Positions 26,956 to 36,741 are shown, counted from the first letter of the stretch. The stretch: DNA of 64,000 nt from Prosthecochloris sp. (GCA_015482705.2 JADMLA020000018.1:1-64000); one strand, 5' to 3'. Made by a program: numbers and translations. The notes: generated by a model not told the origin, from the letters alone.

Positions 26956-27852
26956 TCAATCGGAAGAGGAGTAACCACTTCTCTTTTTCTTCCATAGTTG
27001 TTCCGCTTCTTCCTCGCTACCGCTCCGGTGACACTCGACGCAATTACTGAATTCCCCAATACCTTCCTCCCTGTGCTCTCTTGCAATATCGCGCCTCGTA
27101 TGCTCGTGGCATCCATAGCAGGAATATTGCCTATAATTTTCGGGGTTATCGTGACAGGTACCGCACCTTGCAGGATGAGAACGGTCAAATCTGAACCATT
27201 TCTCATGATCGAAATTCACCGGTTGCCAGGCGGTTGTAGTATGACAGTCAATGCAGGCATCGCCCGCATCCCTGTGCAGCAGGTCACGAGGACGATCCGT
27301 TATATGACAACCGACGCAACTCCCTGAACGCCCCAGATCCGCAAGCAGCCATTTCTCATGATCGAATGTTACGTGCTCCCAGCGATTCGTATCGTGACAC
27401 TGCCCACAGCCCGCCCCCGTTTGCCTGTGAAGCACATCATCCGGCATGTCAGGAGCATGACAGGCTTTACAATTATTTTGCCGCTCCGCAGTCATTGCAC
27501 CATGATCCATACGTGCCATAAGAGGTCCCTTCCCGGGCAGACTATGATCGTTATGACACGTGATACATGATAAACTTGCAAGCTCTTCGTGTAACAAAGC
27601 GATCGTTGAATCAGGTCCTTCGGCAAGCTCTTGCCCTGAAACGCCCTTCAAACCGATCTCTCCCGGCGTGTGACAGGAACTGCATTTCGACGAGGGTGTC
27701 CCAAAGAATGGGGTATGGCAGCCGAGGCATTGCCCGCGAAGCGTGTCATGCTGTGGAGAAAGCGGACCTGGGTTGATGAGAAAACCCGGCCACAGCACAA
27801 CCGCAACAAGCAAAAGGCTGAAAATGAGAAAAAAAATATAGAGTTGTTTCAT
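26956..27852 (-). CDS. Membrane-anchored ten-heme cytochrome c
   Basis: The start at 27852 gives MKQLY and an N-terminal hydrophobic anchor (about residues 5-25); the longer frame to 27951 runs through the previous gene. The 298-aa protein has ten CxxCH heme sites (CLGCH, CSSCH, CITCH, CKACH, CGQCH, CVGCH, CIDCH, CGTCH, CYGCH, CVECH) spread along its length, with extra His residues as likely second ligands. It should carry electrons in the periplasm. The membrane b-type protein whose stop lies 5 bp upstream is its likely electron donor or acceptor. The substrate is unknown. It is the last gene of the ygiW to cytochrome operon. Confidence 0.93.
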   Translation of the reverse strand: MKQLYIFFLIFSLLLVAVVLWPGFLINPGPLSPQHDTLRGQCLGCHTPFFGTPSSKCSSCHTPGEIGLKGVSGQELAEGPDSTIALLHEELASLSCITCHNDHSLPGKGPLMARMDHGAMTAERQNNCKACHAPDMPDDVLHRQTGAGCGQCHDTNRWEHVTFDHEKWLLADLGRSGSCVGCHITDRPRDLLHRDAGDACIDCHTTTAWQPVNFDHEKWFRFDRSHPARCGTCHDNPENYRQYSCYGCHEHTRRDIAREHREEGIGEFSNCVECHRSGSEEEAEQLWKKKRSGYSSSD

Positions 27853-27857
27853 GACGC

Positions 27858-28406
27858 CTATCTCCAGTTCCAGAAAAACATAATTGAAAGGATATGCATG
27901 AGAGCAAGTCCGAGAAACAGAGAAACAAGCGGCATATGTATCTTCCGCCACTGTCCCAAAGCATTGATGGCGAGAGAATCCCAGTAAAGGATATCCTCTC
28001 CTCCCTTGAGCCTTAGTTCATCTTTCGCTTTCCGGTAAATGTACTGCCCTATATGACCACTAACAGTGACGATCAACATGAACAGTGTCGTAGCCCACGG
28101 TAACAATGCATTGAAATGTATCCCAGAGTGTACAAGAAGCATCAGAGTGCCAATCCACCCGCTTCTGCAGTGAAACCTGAGAAACGCTCCCATCGGCCCT
28201 GAACGAACAACCTTCTGTTTTCGGGCAGAATACGCAAAAGAGAACACCAGAAAAAGCGTGCCTGTTATCCCAAGGTAGCGGCCGACCCAGACCAAGCCTG
28301 CGACATGCAGGAAAAAGTCGAGCAAAGCCGCCATGACAACCAGCGTAATAAAAGAAACCAGCAGCGGCAGGACACGTCGTATCAGCAATGAATCCAGCAT
28401 GTGCAT
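27858..28406 (-). CDS. b-type cytochrome membrane protein
   Basis: The 182-aa protein has about four or five hydrophobic helices carrying well-placed histidines (FLHVAG, LMLLVHSGIHF, VTVSGHIGQYIYR, RKIHMP and LMHIL), the pattern of a four-helix di-heme cytochrome b. It would pass electrons between the quinone pool and the periplasmic ten-heme cytochrome encoded 5 bp downstream. It follows the histidine kinase gene by 61 bp. I do not assign a named family beyond cytochrome b-like; heme binding is inferred from the histidines. Confidence 0.75.
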   Translation of the reverse strand: MHMLDSLLIRRVLPLLVSFITLVVMAALLDFFLHVAGLVWVGRYLGITGTLFLVFSFAYSARKQKVVRSGPMGAFLRFHCRSGWIGTLMLLVHSGIHFNALLPWATTLFMLIVTVSGHIGQYIYRKAKDELRLKGGEDILYWDSLAINALGQWRKIHMPLVSLFLGLALMHILSIMFFWNWR

Positions 28407-28467
28407 CTCCGTCTAAACGTATGGGGGAGACTCTCTGTGTTAGGAGAGAGTCCATGGGCTATTGAAC

Positions 28468-29913
28468 TCAGGCAGCCGGAATCTCGAGAGTCACCGTTGT
28501 ACCCTTATTTTTCCTACTCGACAATCTCACCGTAATTTGTTGCAAATCCCCAAGTTTTTTCACAATGGCAAGACCGAGACCCGTTCCGTTTATTGTTGCA
28601 TTTCTTGATTCGTCAACCCGATAGAAACGCTCGAAAATGCGATCGACTTTTTCCGCAGATATTCCCGGCCCCCTATCCTTCACCGAACAGATAACCCAAG
28701 AGTTTTTCCTTTCGATGACAATGGCCACTGGTTCGCCTTTACCGGAAAACTTGACAGCATTGGAAACAACATTGCCAATCATGATTTCAAGCATGGATGC
28801 ATCCGCTTGAACCATTGTGTTCCCAGTGTTTTCGAAAACCACCTGCAGCTCTTTCTCCTTCACCTGTTCATCCACCCTTTTCAAAACATTCATAACCGTC
28901 TGCCGGGCATCAAAAACAGTGACTTCGGGCACAAAGGAAGCACTATCGTAGCGTGCCAGGAGCAGTAGTTGTTCCACCATCCCGGACATGCGTCTCAGTT
29001 CATCGATACAGAAATCGATCCGCTCCTCATAGTGGACCGGATTACGAGGCTTTCTTATCAGAACCTCGAGTGTTCCCAACACCGACGCAAGAGGGGTTTT
29101 CAGCTCATGAGAAGCATCGGCTGTGAACTGCTTTTCTCTGGTGTAAACCGCCTGCAGTCTGTTGAGTAAGTCGTTTATGGTCGATGCAAGACGATAAAGT
29201 TCATCCCTCCTTTGCGGGAGAACAATACGTTCGTCAAGATTTTCCTGAGTTATCTTTTCTGCCGTTTCAATAACCTTTTCAAGTGGAGCGATACTCTTTC
29301 CCGCAATAAAACGGGTGGCGGCAAAGACGATCAACAGCATCGCAAGCAGGGAAACCAACAGCACCGTCCGCAAATCGGAGAGGATGAAGAGCGACTCCTC
29401 GAGAGGAACAGCCGCCAGAACCCATGCCACGACAGGGGACTTATCACCATGAAAGACAGGAACCTGAACCTGCCGGACCGAAGCATCGACAATGGTTGCG
29501 TTATAAAAAGCTACTCTGTCGAGAACCGGATTGTACTGAAGCGTATCGCTGAAAAGATTGAACGATTTTTTTACGATCCCGGACGAATTTCCCGCAGCGA
29601 CAACCTGAACGAATTTTGGAGAAAAGTCGACGGTGATCAGTGAACGTTCCATCCACTCGGTCTGGTCTTCAACCGCCAATCCACATTCGGTTACCCGAAG
29701 GCATCCGACAAACTTGTCAGCCACTTCCTCGAGTTCTTCATCGATATGGCTGTAGACATGATGCTCGACCAGCACGTACACGAGAACAAATACCATGACG
29801 AGCAACGATGCGGTCACCATGAGATACAGGCCCGCCACCCTGTCGCGAATACTGATTTCCCTGCCGTAACGCCAAACCTTTTTTCCCTTTACGCCATTGC
29901 CCATTCTCTTCAT
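28468..29913 (-). CDS. Sensor histidine kinase (QseC/EnvZ-like)
   Basis: The 481-aa kinase has two membrane helices (about 28-50 and 188-208) around a periplasmic sensor domain of about 135 residues, then HAMP (near 210-260), HisKA with phospho-accepting His269 in DASHELKTPLAS, and an HATPase domain with NAVKFSG (N box), DRGPGIS (G1), IFERFYRVDES (F box) and GTGLGLAI (G2). The sensed signal is not evident; the neighbouring redox genes suggest a redox or oxidant cue, which is inference. The start overlaps the stop of the response regulator gene by 4 bp. Confidence 0.93.
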   Translation of the reverse strand: MKRMGNGVKGKKVWRYGREISIRDRVAGLYLMVTASLLVMVFVLVYVLVEHHVYSHIDEELEEVADKFVGCLRVTECGLAVEDQTEWMERSLITVDFSPKFVQVVAAGNSSGIVKKSFNLFSDTLQYNPVLDRVAFYNATIVDASVRQVQVPVFHGDKSPVVAWVLAAVPLEESLFILSDLRTVLLVSLLAMLLIVFAATRFIAGKSIAPLEKVIETAEKITQENLDERIVLPQRRDELYRLASTINDLLNRLQAVYTREKQFTADASHELKTPLASVLGTLEVLIRKPRNPVHYEERIDFCIDELRRMSGMVEQLLLLARYDSASFVPEVTVFDARQTVMNVLKRVDEQVKEKELQVVFENTGNTMVQADASMLEIMIGNVVSNAVKFSGKGEPVAIVIERKNSWVICSVKDRGPGISAEKVDRIFERFYRVDESRNATINGTGLGLAIVKKLGDLQQITVRLSSRKNKGTTVTLEIPAA

Positions 29914-30578
29914 TTTTCACGGATGACATATCCAACACCCCGCACTGTTTCAATAAGATCGGTACAGCCTCCCTTATCGAGCTTTTTTCTCAAAAAGTTG
30001 ATATAGACATCGATGACCGATGTATCCGCATCGAAGTGAATGTCCCATACATGTTCGATGATACGGCTCCGGGTACAGACACACCCCTTGTTTCGCAACA
30101 GGTATTCAAGCAGGGCGAACTCTTTCGGAGTCAGAAAAAGTTCCGAGCCGTTGTATGCAATCCTGTGGGCTGCAAGATCCATCTCCACTCCCCCTGCATG
30201 CAATGGAGCACTCTTTGAAAGTGGTGTTCTCAATTGTACACGTATTCTCGCAAGCAGTTCTTCAAATGCAAAAGGCTTTTTTATGTAATCGCTCGCTCCT
30301 GCTTCCAGCCCGAAAATCACGTCATCGACGGTGTCTTTTGCGGTAAGAAAAATAACCGGAACCTCGGTATCTTCCTTTCGGAACCGCCGACATATTTCGA
30401 TACCGCTGAGACCGGGGAGAAGCCAGTCGACGAGAAGCAGGTCATAGTCGTTGCTCAGCGCCATTGCGAGACCTTCACGACCGTTGTCGGCGACATCGAC
30501 AGCAAAGTACTCTTCTTCGAGCCCCTCCTTGAGAAAGCCGACGATCCCCGGTTCATCTTCGATAATGAGAATCCGCAT
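29910..30578 (-). CDS. OmpR/QseB-family response regulator
   Basis: The 222-aa regulator has a receiver domain with phospho-acceptor Asp51 (LLLVDWLLPG), the acidic pair E7-D8, Lys near 101 (IKKPF), and a C-terminal winged helix (about 125-220, LTPKEFALLEYLLRN). It is the partner of the overlapping kinase gene. Its target is probably this operon, whose outer genes encode YgiW-like and cytochrome proteins; no binding site was identified. The order ygiW, regulator, kinase recalls E. coli ygiW-qseBC. Confidence 0.94.
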   Translation of the reverse strand: MRILIIEDEPGIVGFLKEGLEEEYFAVDVADNGREGLAMALSNDYDLLLVDWLLPGLSGIEICRRFRKEDTEVPVIFLTAKDTVDDVIFGLEAGASDYIKKPFAFEELLARIRVQLRTPLSKSAPLHAGGVEMDLAAHRIAYNGSELFLTPKEFALLEYLLRNKGCVCTRSRIIEHVWDIHFDADTSVIDVYINFLRKKLDKGGCTDLIETVRGVGYVIREK

Positions 30579-30587
30579 AACTTTTTT

Positions 30588-31073
30588 TCACTCGAAAATA
30601 ATTCCGAAAAGCTCTTTCTTTTCAATATCGTTCTGGACCGCTATCTCTTCCAGCGTACTTTCAGGACCCATAACCTCGACACCATTGCCGGAAAGCTTCG
30701 CAAGCATCTGTTCGACATCGGTGTCAAGAACACCTGAAACCGACACGAGCGAGGCTTTTTCCAGCGACTTGACCGCTTTTTTTCTTCCGTCTTCACCTTC
30801 TTCAACCCAGGGATACAGCGACAGCAATGCAATTGAAGCCGCGCCAACGATAAACGCCTTCCCTGTTACTCTCTGCAAATAGCCTTTGAACGCTCTCCAG
30901 TTTACCAGGACATGCAGTAACGCACCGCTCACCAGAACCCAGCTCATCCATTCGTGAACAGGTTCAACGATACCAGGCTCAAAATCGAAAAAGATCATCA
31001 GTCCGGTCGAAGCCGATATAATAAACGCCCCGGCGACCAAAGGGGTAGCAATGTTTTTCACTGTCGTATTCAT
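30588..31073 (-). CDS. DUF4405-type membrane cytochrome-like protein
   Basis: The 161-aa protein has three hydrophobic segments in its first 90 residues with His40 (PVHEWMSW) and His54 (LLHVLVNWR), the spacing expected of a DUF4405 b-heme-binding unit. A soluble C-terminal part (about 95-161) includes VSGVLDTDVEQMLAKLS and a short helix-turn region (STLEEIAVQNDIEKKELFG). It lies between the ygiW-like gene and the response regulator, 10 bp before the latter. It may sense or carry electrons for the two-component system; that link is inference from position. Confidence 0.75.
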   Translation of the reverse strand: MNTTVKNIATPLVAGAFIISASTGLMIFFDFEPGIVEPVHEWMSWVLVSGALLHVLVNWRAFKGYLQRVTGKAFIVGAASIALLSLYPWVEEGEDGRKKAVKSLEKASLVSVSGVLDTDVEQMLAKLSGNGVEVMGPESTLEEIAVQNDIEKKELFGIIFE

Positions 31074-31133
31074 AGCGGGTCCTCCTTTGAATATACGTTT
31101 ACCTTACTTTTACGTGCTGAATATTCAAGCCAC

Positions 31134-31496
31134 TTACCGCCGAGAACCGGTTTTCACCACTTCCAAACGGTCAACCTCAACCTCGAGTGATCCGAATTCG
31201 TGCTCCAACTCACCGTACAATATGACGTTGGTATCAGCACCTATTTCGATTCCTTTCCAGACCTCATCTTCAATTTCAACGCTTATTTCTCCAGTGTCGT
31301 CACGAAATAGATAGTGATCACCCCGCAGGTGGCCGGTAATGAATCCTTCGAGAGTGAGTCTTGCGTCATCGTTCAACTGTTTTGCTTCCGCTACGGTAAT
31401 CGGCTTCGGAAAGCTTTTGCGGGGTCCGATATATTCCGCGTGTACTGTCGCTGCTGTCATGGACAATAACATGGTCAACAATCCTTTTTTCATCAT
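31134..31496 (-). CDS. YgiW-family periplasmic OB-fold (BOF) protein
   Basis: The 120-aa protein has a signal peptide (cleaved near VHAEY) and a single OB fold of the bacterial BOF family: EAKQLNDDARLTLEGFITGHL then YLFRDDTGEISVEIEDEVW. YgiW/VisP proteins are periplasmic, bind small ligands, and are linked to stress responses and QseBC. It is the first gene of the operon running to the ten-heme cytochrome and stands divergent from the GH15 gene with a 255-bp upstream region. Confidence 0.9.
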   Translation of the reverse strand: MMKKGLLTMLLSMTAATVHAEYIGPRKSFPKPITVAEAKQLNDDARLTLEGFITGHLRGDHYLFRDDTGEISVEIEDEVWKGIEIGADTNVILYGELEHEFGSLEVEVDRLEVVKTGSRR

Positions 31497-31751
31497 GATT
31501 ATTCTTCCAGAAAATAATTATGGATACTTCTTTCGATCGCCAACGCTCCTCTTTATTGCTCTGATAGAGGCACTCACCATTAAAAATGTACGGGTGCTTC
31601 CCTTAAACCATCCTGAATACAAACTTAAATCTGGCTTAAAAAAAGGCACGAGAAAACCTTTGAACTTTTTTGCGTATTTTAAGGGTAACCCCATGTGCTT
31701 GATCATACATCCTCATTGCAGACATACTCCTCAAACAAGCAGCCTAAAAAC

Positions 31752-34412
31752 ATGTACCTGGACATTTCTGAATACGGACTCATAGGCGACATGCACTCAG
31801 CAGCCCTGGTCTCCAAAAACGGCTCGATCGACTACTGTTCCATGCCGTCCCTCGACTCTCCAACAATATTCGCCTCCCTCCTGGATGATGAAAAAGGCGG
31901 CTACTTCAGTATTCGGCCGAAAGGAACCTTCACCTCATCACAATCATATGTTGACGACACAAACGTGCTTGTCTGTAAATTCACTACCGATACCGGAGAA
32001 GCTGTTCTTTATGACTTCATCCCTGTAGAAACCGAGCACCTGGTTACCTCGAAAGAACACCGGATAGACCGCTGTCTCGAAATGCGAAAAGGCAGCATCG
32101 AGTTCCGGCTTGTTTTTGTTCCGAGACCGAACTATGCAAGTACCCTACCGGCAATAACCTGCCAGGGAAATACAATAAAGGCACAGAGTCATGAACACCC
32201 TCTTACGCTCACTCATTCCCTTCAGGAAAGCATCCTTCAGGAGTGCGGCATTGGGAGCGTCGTGATCGATTTTTCTCTTTCCGGAAAAGAAAACGCAAGT
32301 TTTGTCCTGATATACGGTGATTATACCCAAACAGGTCCTCCTTCCTGCAGGCTGCAGGAAAACATCGATTTTTGGAAGAACTGGCTGCATAACTGCCTGG
32401 GTGAGCATTGCGCATTTCTCGGTGAGTATACAGCTCTTGTCAACCGCTCTCTTTTGGCCCTCAAACTCCTCACATTCCACCCTACAGGAGCCATTGCCGC
32501 GGCAGCGACAACATCGCTTCCCGAAACAATCGGCGGAGAACGCAACTGGGACTACCGCTTTACCTGGCTTCGTGATGCGTCATTCACCCTCAAGGCTCTT
32601 TTCTCACTCGGGCACATCATGGAAGCCGACAGTTTTATCCACTGGCTCCATTCAACGTACCGTCGGCACGAAAGTGAGAACATACAGATCATGTATTCAA
32701 TCCGTGGTGAAGAAACGCTGCGGGAAAAAGAACTCGACCATCTGAAAGGCTACAAAAACTCAAAACCGGTTCGCATCGGCAACCTCGCACACAGACAAAA
32801 CCAGTGGGACATTTATGGAGAAGTTATGGATGCGGCACTCAGGCTATCCGATTATGCAGGAAAAATAGATGAAGAATTGTGGCCCTTTTTCTGTGACATC
32901 TGTAACATGGCTATTAAAAACTGGCAAAAACCCGATGAAGGCATCTGGGAAGTCAGAAACGGTCCTTACCACTTCGTTTACTCCAAGGTCATGTGCTGGG
33001 TCGCTCTCGATAGAGGTATCATTATCGCAAAACGATATGGATTCGAAGCTCCCGTACACAACTGGATAAAAGAAAGGGAGGCCATCAAAAAAGACATCCT
33101 TGAGAAAGGCTTCGACAAAAACAAGCAAAGTTTTGTTCAGCGCTATGGATCTCAAGAGCTCGATGCTTGCCTACTCCTGTTACCTTTGGTCAATTTTCTT
33201 CCCATAGAAGATGAACGTGTGCAGGGTACAATCAATGCTTGCATTGCTGAGCTGATGCACAATGGATTCATGAGCCGTTATAAAACCGATGACGGACTCA
33301 AGGGAAAAGATGGGGAATTCGTTCTCTGCAATTTCTGGCTTATCGAATGCCTTGCCCGCTCGAACAGGGTAGAAGAAGCCGAGAAACTAATGAAAGAAAC
33401 CCGGCGCTCGGCCAACCACCTTGGGCTCTTTTCAGAAGAATTCGACAGCAAAACCAATGAAATGCTCGGCAATTTCCCCCAGGCGTTCAGCCATATAGGC
33501 TATATCAATGCCGTTGTGGCCATTCTGAGCTCACGTGGACGCTCATTGGAAAAAGAAGTCCAAACGACACTTGTCGACAGACTACGCAAACTCATACCGT
33601 TTCAGACAATATTGAACGACGGTCCGCAAACAATAGCTGCAACCGATGCCGAAATTGCAGCCCGCCTCAAACAACTTCTCGGCCGGATGCAGGGGGCCTA
33701 CTTCAACGTCAGCATGGGAAGAGTCAACTATCGAGCCATGAAACAATCGGAACGATTCCGTGAGTACCTGCAGCTTGCCGCAAGCCTCAGATCGTTCAGT
33801 CCTGAATCACTCGGAAGTGATAACGAAAAAAAAGCTTTCTGGATCAATATCTACAACATCCTCATCATCCATGGTGTCATTGAATTCGACATCAGAAACT
33901 CGGTTCTCGAGATCATCAACTTTTTCGGAAGAATAGGTTATACCATCGGTAAAACCTTATTCACTCCAGACGACATAGAACACGGTATCCTCCGAAAAAA
34001 CCGTCCACATCCCGCATTCCCGCTTCGGCCGTTCTCGCCTTTTGATTCGCGACTTGCGTTCATGGTTGAAACATTCGATCCGAGAATCCACTTTGCACTT
34101 GTCTGCGCATCGAGCTCCTGTCCACCCATAGAATTCTACGATCCGGAATACATCGACGAACAGCTCGATATAGCAACAAGAAGCTTCATCAATCGAGGAG
34201 GCCTTGAAACAGACAGAGAGAGAAATACCGCTCGTCTTTCAGAGATATTCAAATGGTACGAACATGATTTCGGGAAAAATAAAGAAGAACTGCTTAACTA
34301 TCTTGCACGCTATACCGACGATGAGTCCGCTGAGTTCCTTACCTCTAATCAGGGAAACCTGACGATTGAATACCTACCCTACAACTGGAATCTGAACAGT
34401 ACCCTCGAATGA
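31752..34412 (+). CDS. GH15 glucanase-like protein fused to a DUF547 domain
   Basis: The start at 31752 gives the family N-terminus MYLDISEYGLIGDMHSAALVS; an upstream frame from 31695 adds unconserved sequence. Residues about 1-600 form a glycoside hydrolase family 15 protein (glucoamylase, glucodextranase or trehalase group), with GERNWDYRFTWLRDA near 260, YGEVMDAA near 355 and the candidate general acid in EGIWEVRN near 397. Residues about 640-886 are a DUF547 domain (KAFWINIYNILIIHGV, DPRIHFALVCASSSCPP). The linkage is continuous in one frame, so it is a true fusion. It has no signal peptide and should be cytoplasmic. The glucan substrate is unknown. The gene stands alone, with lpxD converging on it. 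Confidence 0.88.
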   Translation: MYLDISEYGLIGDMHSAALVSKNGSIDYCSMPSLDSPTIFASLLDDEKGGYFSIRPKGTFTSSQSYVDDTNVLVCKFTTDTGEAVLYDFIPVETEHLVTSKEHRIDRCLEMRKGSIEFRLVFVPRPNYASTLPAITCQGNTIKAQSHEHPLTLTHSLQESILQECGIGSVVIDFSLSGKENASFVLIYGDYTQTGPPSCRLQENIDFWKNWLHNCLGEHCAFLGEYTALVNRSLLALKLLTFHPTGAIAAAATTSLPETIGGERNWDYRFTWLRDASFTLKALFSLGHIMEADSFIHWLHSTYRRHESENIQIMYSIRGEETLREKELDHLKGYKNSKPVRIGNLAHRQNQWDIYGEVMDAALRLSDYAGKIDEELWPFFCDICNMAIKNWQKPDEGIWEVRNGPYHFVYSKVMCWVALDRGIIIAKRYGFEAPVHNWIKEREAIKKDILEKGFDKNKQSFVQRYGSQELDACLLLLPLVNFLPIEDERVQGTINACIAELMHNGFMSRYKTDDGLKGKDGEFVLCNFWLIECLARSNRVEEAEKLMKETRRSANHLGLFSEEFDSKTNEMLGNFPQAFSHIGYINAVVAILSSRGRSLEKEVQTTLVDRLRKLIPFQTILNDGPQTIAATDAEIAARLKQLLGRMQGAYFNVSMGRVNYRAMKQSERFREYLQLAASLRSFSPESLGSDNEKKAFWINIYNILIIHGVIEFDIRNSVLEIINFFGRIGYTIGKTLFTPDDIEHGILRKNRPHPAFPLRPFSPFDSRLAFMVETFDPRIHFALVCASSSCPPIEFYDPEYIDEQLDIATRSFINRGGLETDRERNTARLSEIFKWYEHDFGKNKEELLNYLARYTDDESAEFLTSNQGNLTIEYLPYNWNLNSTLE

Positions 34413-34522
34413 CTTTCTGCTGCATATGAGCAACTGAAGTCAAAAGAAAAAGAAAGTAACTAAACCGTTATTCGTTGAGTTGTCGCCCCCCTCCCTTTAG
34501 TTTCAACTCTTTTCAGGACGAC

Positions 34523-35605
34523 TCACGTATTTTTGGCTTCTGCCATTTGACCTTTACCTTCCTTCATCTCCCTCACTTCCTCCTCGAGCGCATCGAGCTT
34601 CCTCTTCATTTTGTCGAGGCTTCTCAGCAAAGCCTCCTGGCGAAGTTGATCACGAATAGGTTGAGCCGGTATTCCCCTCAATGTTTGCGCGCTTTTCCGC
34701 AGGGACTTCGATACACCTGCTTTCGCTGCCACATGAGTTTTATCGGGCAGGGAAAGATGACCGGCAAATCCAGCCTGCCCGCCTATCATGCAATGCTTAC
34801 CAATGATCACGCTTCCTGAAATCCCCGCCTGCGAAGCAATAACCGTATTCTCTCCTATTCTGCAATTATGAGCGATCTGTACAAGATTGTCTATCTTCAC
34901 TCCCTTTTCGATAACCGTACTCCCCATGGTCGCTCGATCAACAGTATTGTTCGCCCCTACTTCAACATCGTCGTGTATTTCGACAATACCCATCTGGGGA
35001 ATCTTGATGTACCCTCCATCCGGCTGGGGAGCAAACCCAAATCCGTCAGCTCCGAGAACCGTACCACTGTGTATCGTAACACGGTCACCAAGAATGGTTC
35101 CGTCGTAGCAGATAACATTGGGATAAAGCATGCAATCCCGACCGGTAACCACACGCTCCATAAGAACGGTATTGGGTCCAACTACCGTATTATCCCCAAT
35201 GATGCAGTGATCACCGACAACCACATGCTCTCCGATAGAAACGTTTTTCCCCAGCATGACATTCTCTCCGATAACCGCAGAAGGAGAAACCCCACTGGAA
35301 GCGACCACCCGTGGCGCTGAAAACATCTGGAGCACAAAAACAAACGCGGTATAAGGATCTTTTACTTTCAGGAAATTCAGGCTGTCGCTATATTGTTCAG
35401 TTGGCGTTTGCTCACCGACAATAAGTAAGGAGGCATTGGTCGATTCTATGAACCTGGTATACTTTTCATTGGCGACAAAGCTCACCGTTCCTTTTACAGC
35501 ACTTTCTATTTTAGCCGGTCCGTCAATAGTGATGCTACTACTACCGACAAGCTCAACCTTGTCAAAATAACGTTCAAGGTGTGCTTGTATCTCGTGTATC
35601 TTCAT
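34523..35605 (-). CDS. lpxD: UDP-3-O-acylglucosamine N-acyltransferase LpxD
   Basis: LpxD adds the second hydroxyacyl chain in lipid A synthesis. The start at 35605 (MKIHEIQAHLERYF) is the usual one; the frame to 35671 adds 22 residues. The 360-aa protein has the N-terminal uridine-binding domain (1-105), a left-handed beta-helix of hexapeptide repeats (about 105-300) with the catalytic-region sequence VQIAHNCRIGEN, and a C-terminal helix (KMKRKLDALEEEVREMKEG) extended by a polar tail. It is divergent from prs and convergent with the GH15 fusion gene. Confidence 0.95.
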   Translation of the reverse strand: MKIHEIQAHLERYFDKVELVGSSSITIDGPAKIESAVKGTVSFVANEKYTRFIESTNASLLIVGEQTPTEQYSDSLNFLKVKDPYTAFVFVLQMFSAPRVVASSGVSPSAVIGENVMLGKNVSIGEHVVVGDHCIIGDNTVVGPNTVLMERVVTGRDCMLYPNVICYDGTILGDRVTIHSGTVLGADGFGFAPQPDGGYIKIPQMGIVEIHDDVEVGANNTVDRATMGSTVIEKGVKIDNLVQIAHNCRIGENTVIASQAGISGSVIIGKHCMIGGQAGFAGHLSLPDKTHVAAKAGVSKSLRKSAQTLRGIPAQPIRDQLRQEALLRSLDKMKRKLDALEEEVREMKEGKGQMAEAKNT

Positions 35606-35744
35606 TGTTAAAGTTCTGCCAATTTTTATTATATTCGTCGGCATTGAGGTTTTCTGAAAGGTCCACGGCACGCGTTTTGAATCGCAGGGAGGAACTCAAA
35701 CACAGCCTTAATATAATCTGTTTCATTTGAAAAAGCAGGGAGCC

Positions 35745-36740
35745 ATGGCAAATCCGATTAAAATTTTTGCGGGACGAAGCAATACAGCTTTGGCCGAAAA
35801 AATTGCCGAGTATCTCGGTACGTCCCTTTGCAACGCAAAGGTAGAGAATTTTTCAGACGGAGAAATCTCGGTCAACTACTTCGAGTCTATAAGAGGCTCC
35901 GATCTGTTCATTATACAGTCGACCAATCCTCCGGCTGACAATCTGATGGAATTGCTGATCATGATCGATGCCGCCAGGCGCTCATCGGCAGCAAGAATTA
36001 CCGCCGTGATCCCTTACTATGGTTATGCGAGACAGGATCGCAAAGACCGGCCAAGAGTAGCGATCACCGCGAAACTCGTAGCAAATCTGCTGACGGTAGC
36101 CGGCGCGAACCGCATACTCACCATGGACTTGCATGCAGCACAGATTCAGGGCTTTTTCGATATCCCGTTCGATCACCTTTACTCGAGTGTAGTTCTTATC
36201 GACCATATTCTGAATATGAACCTCAACGGCAATCTCGTCGTTGCCTCACCCGATGTCGGCGGTGTCAAATTGGCAAGAGCTTTTGCGGAAGCCCTTGGAA
36301 CCGACCTGGTCATCGTTGACAAACGGCGCCCAAAAGCAAATGTTGCTGAAGTCATGAACATCATCGGTGATGTAAAAGGCAAAGATGTCCTTTTGGTCGA
36401 CGATATGATCGATACGGCCGGCACTCTGGTCAATGCCGCGAAAGCAATACACGATGCCGGTGGCAGGAAGGTGTTCGCTGCAGCTACGCACGGCATTCTT
36501 TCCGGTCCGGCTATCGACCGCATCAACGGTTCCGTACTTGAAAAAGTCATTATCACCGATTCCGTCGTAACCGGTCACGACCCATCACCAAAACTCGAAA
36601 CCGTGACAGTGAGCAACCTGTTCGGCGAAGCCATCAAACGAATTTCGGGTGACGATTCGGTCAGTTGCCTGTTCGACAGCAAAAATATTTCAAAAATCAC
36701 CAACAATCATACTCAAGCGATAAAAGAGATCAAGGAATAG
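35745..36740 (+). CDS. prs: Ribose-phosphate pyrophosphokinase
   Basis: Prs makes PRPP from ribose 5-phosphate and ATP, feeding purine, pyrimidine, histidine and NAD synthesis. The start at 35745 (MANPIKIFAGRSNTALAEKIA) fits the family; six residues upstream are unlikely. Landmarks are the DGEISV segment, FIIQSTNPPADN, PYYGYARQDRKD, TMDLHAAQIQGFFDIPFDHL, and the PRPP loop VLLVDDMIDTAGTL. Length 331 aa, slightly longer than usual at the C-terminus (EIKE). rplY follows with a 1-bp gap, so the two are translationally linked. Confidence 0.97.
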   Translation: MANPIKIFAGRSNTALAEKIAEYLGTSLCNAKVENFSDGEISVNYFESIRGSDLFIIQSTNPPADNLMELLIMIDAARRSSAARITAVIPYYGYARQDRKDRPRVAITAKLVANLLTVAGANRILTMDLHAAQIQGFFDIPFDHLYSSVVLIDHILNMNLNGNLVVASPDVGGVKLARAFAEALGTDLVIVDKRRPKANVAEVMNIIGDVKGKDVLLVDDMIDTAGTLVNAAKAIHDAGGRKVFAAATHGILSGPAIDRINGSVLEKVIITDSVVTGHDPSPKLETVTVSNLFGEAIKRISGDDSVSCLFDSKNISKITNNHTQAIKEIKE

Positions 36741-36741
36741 C

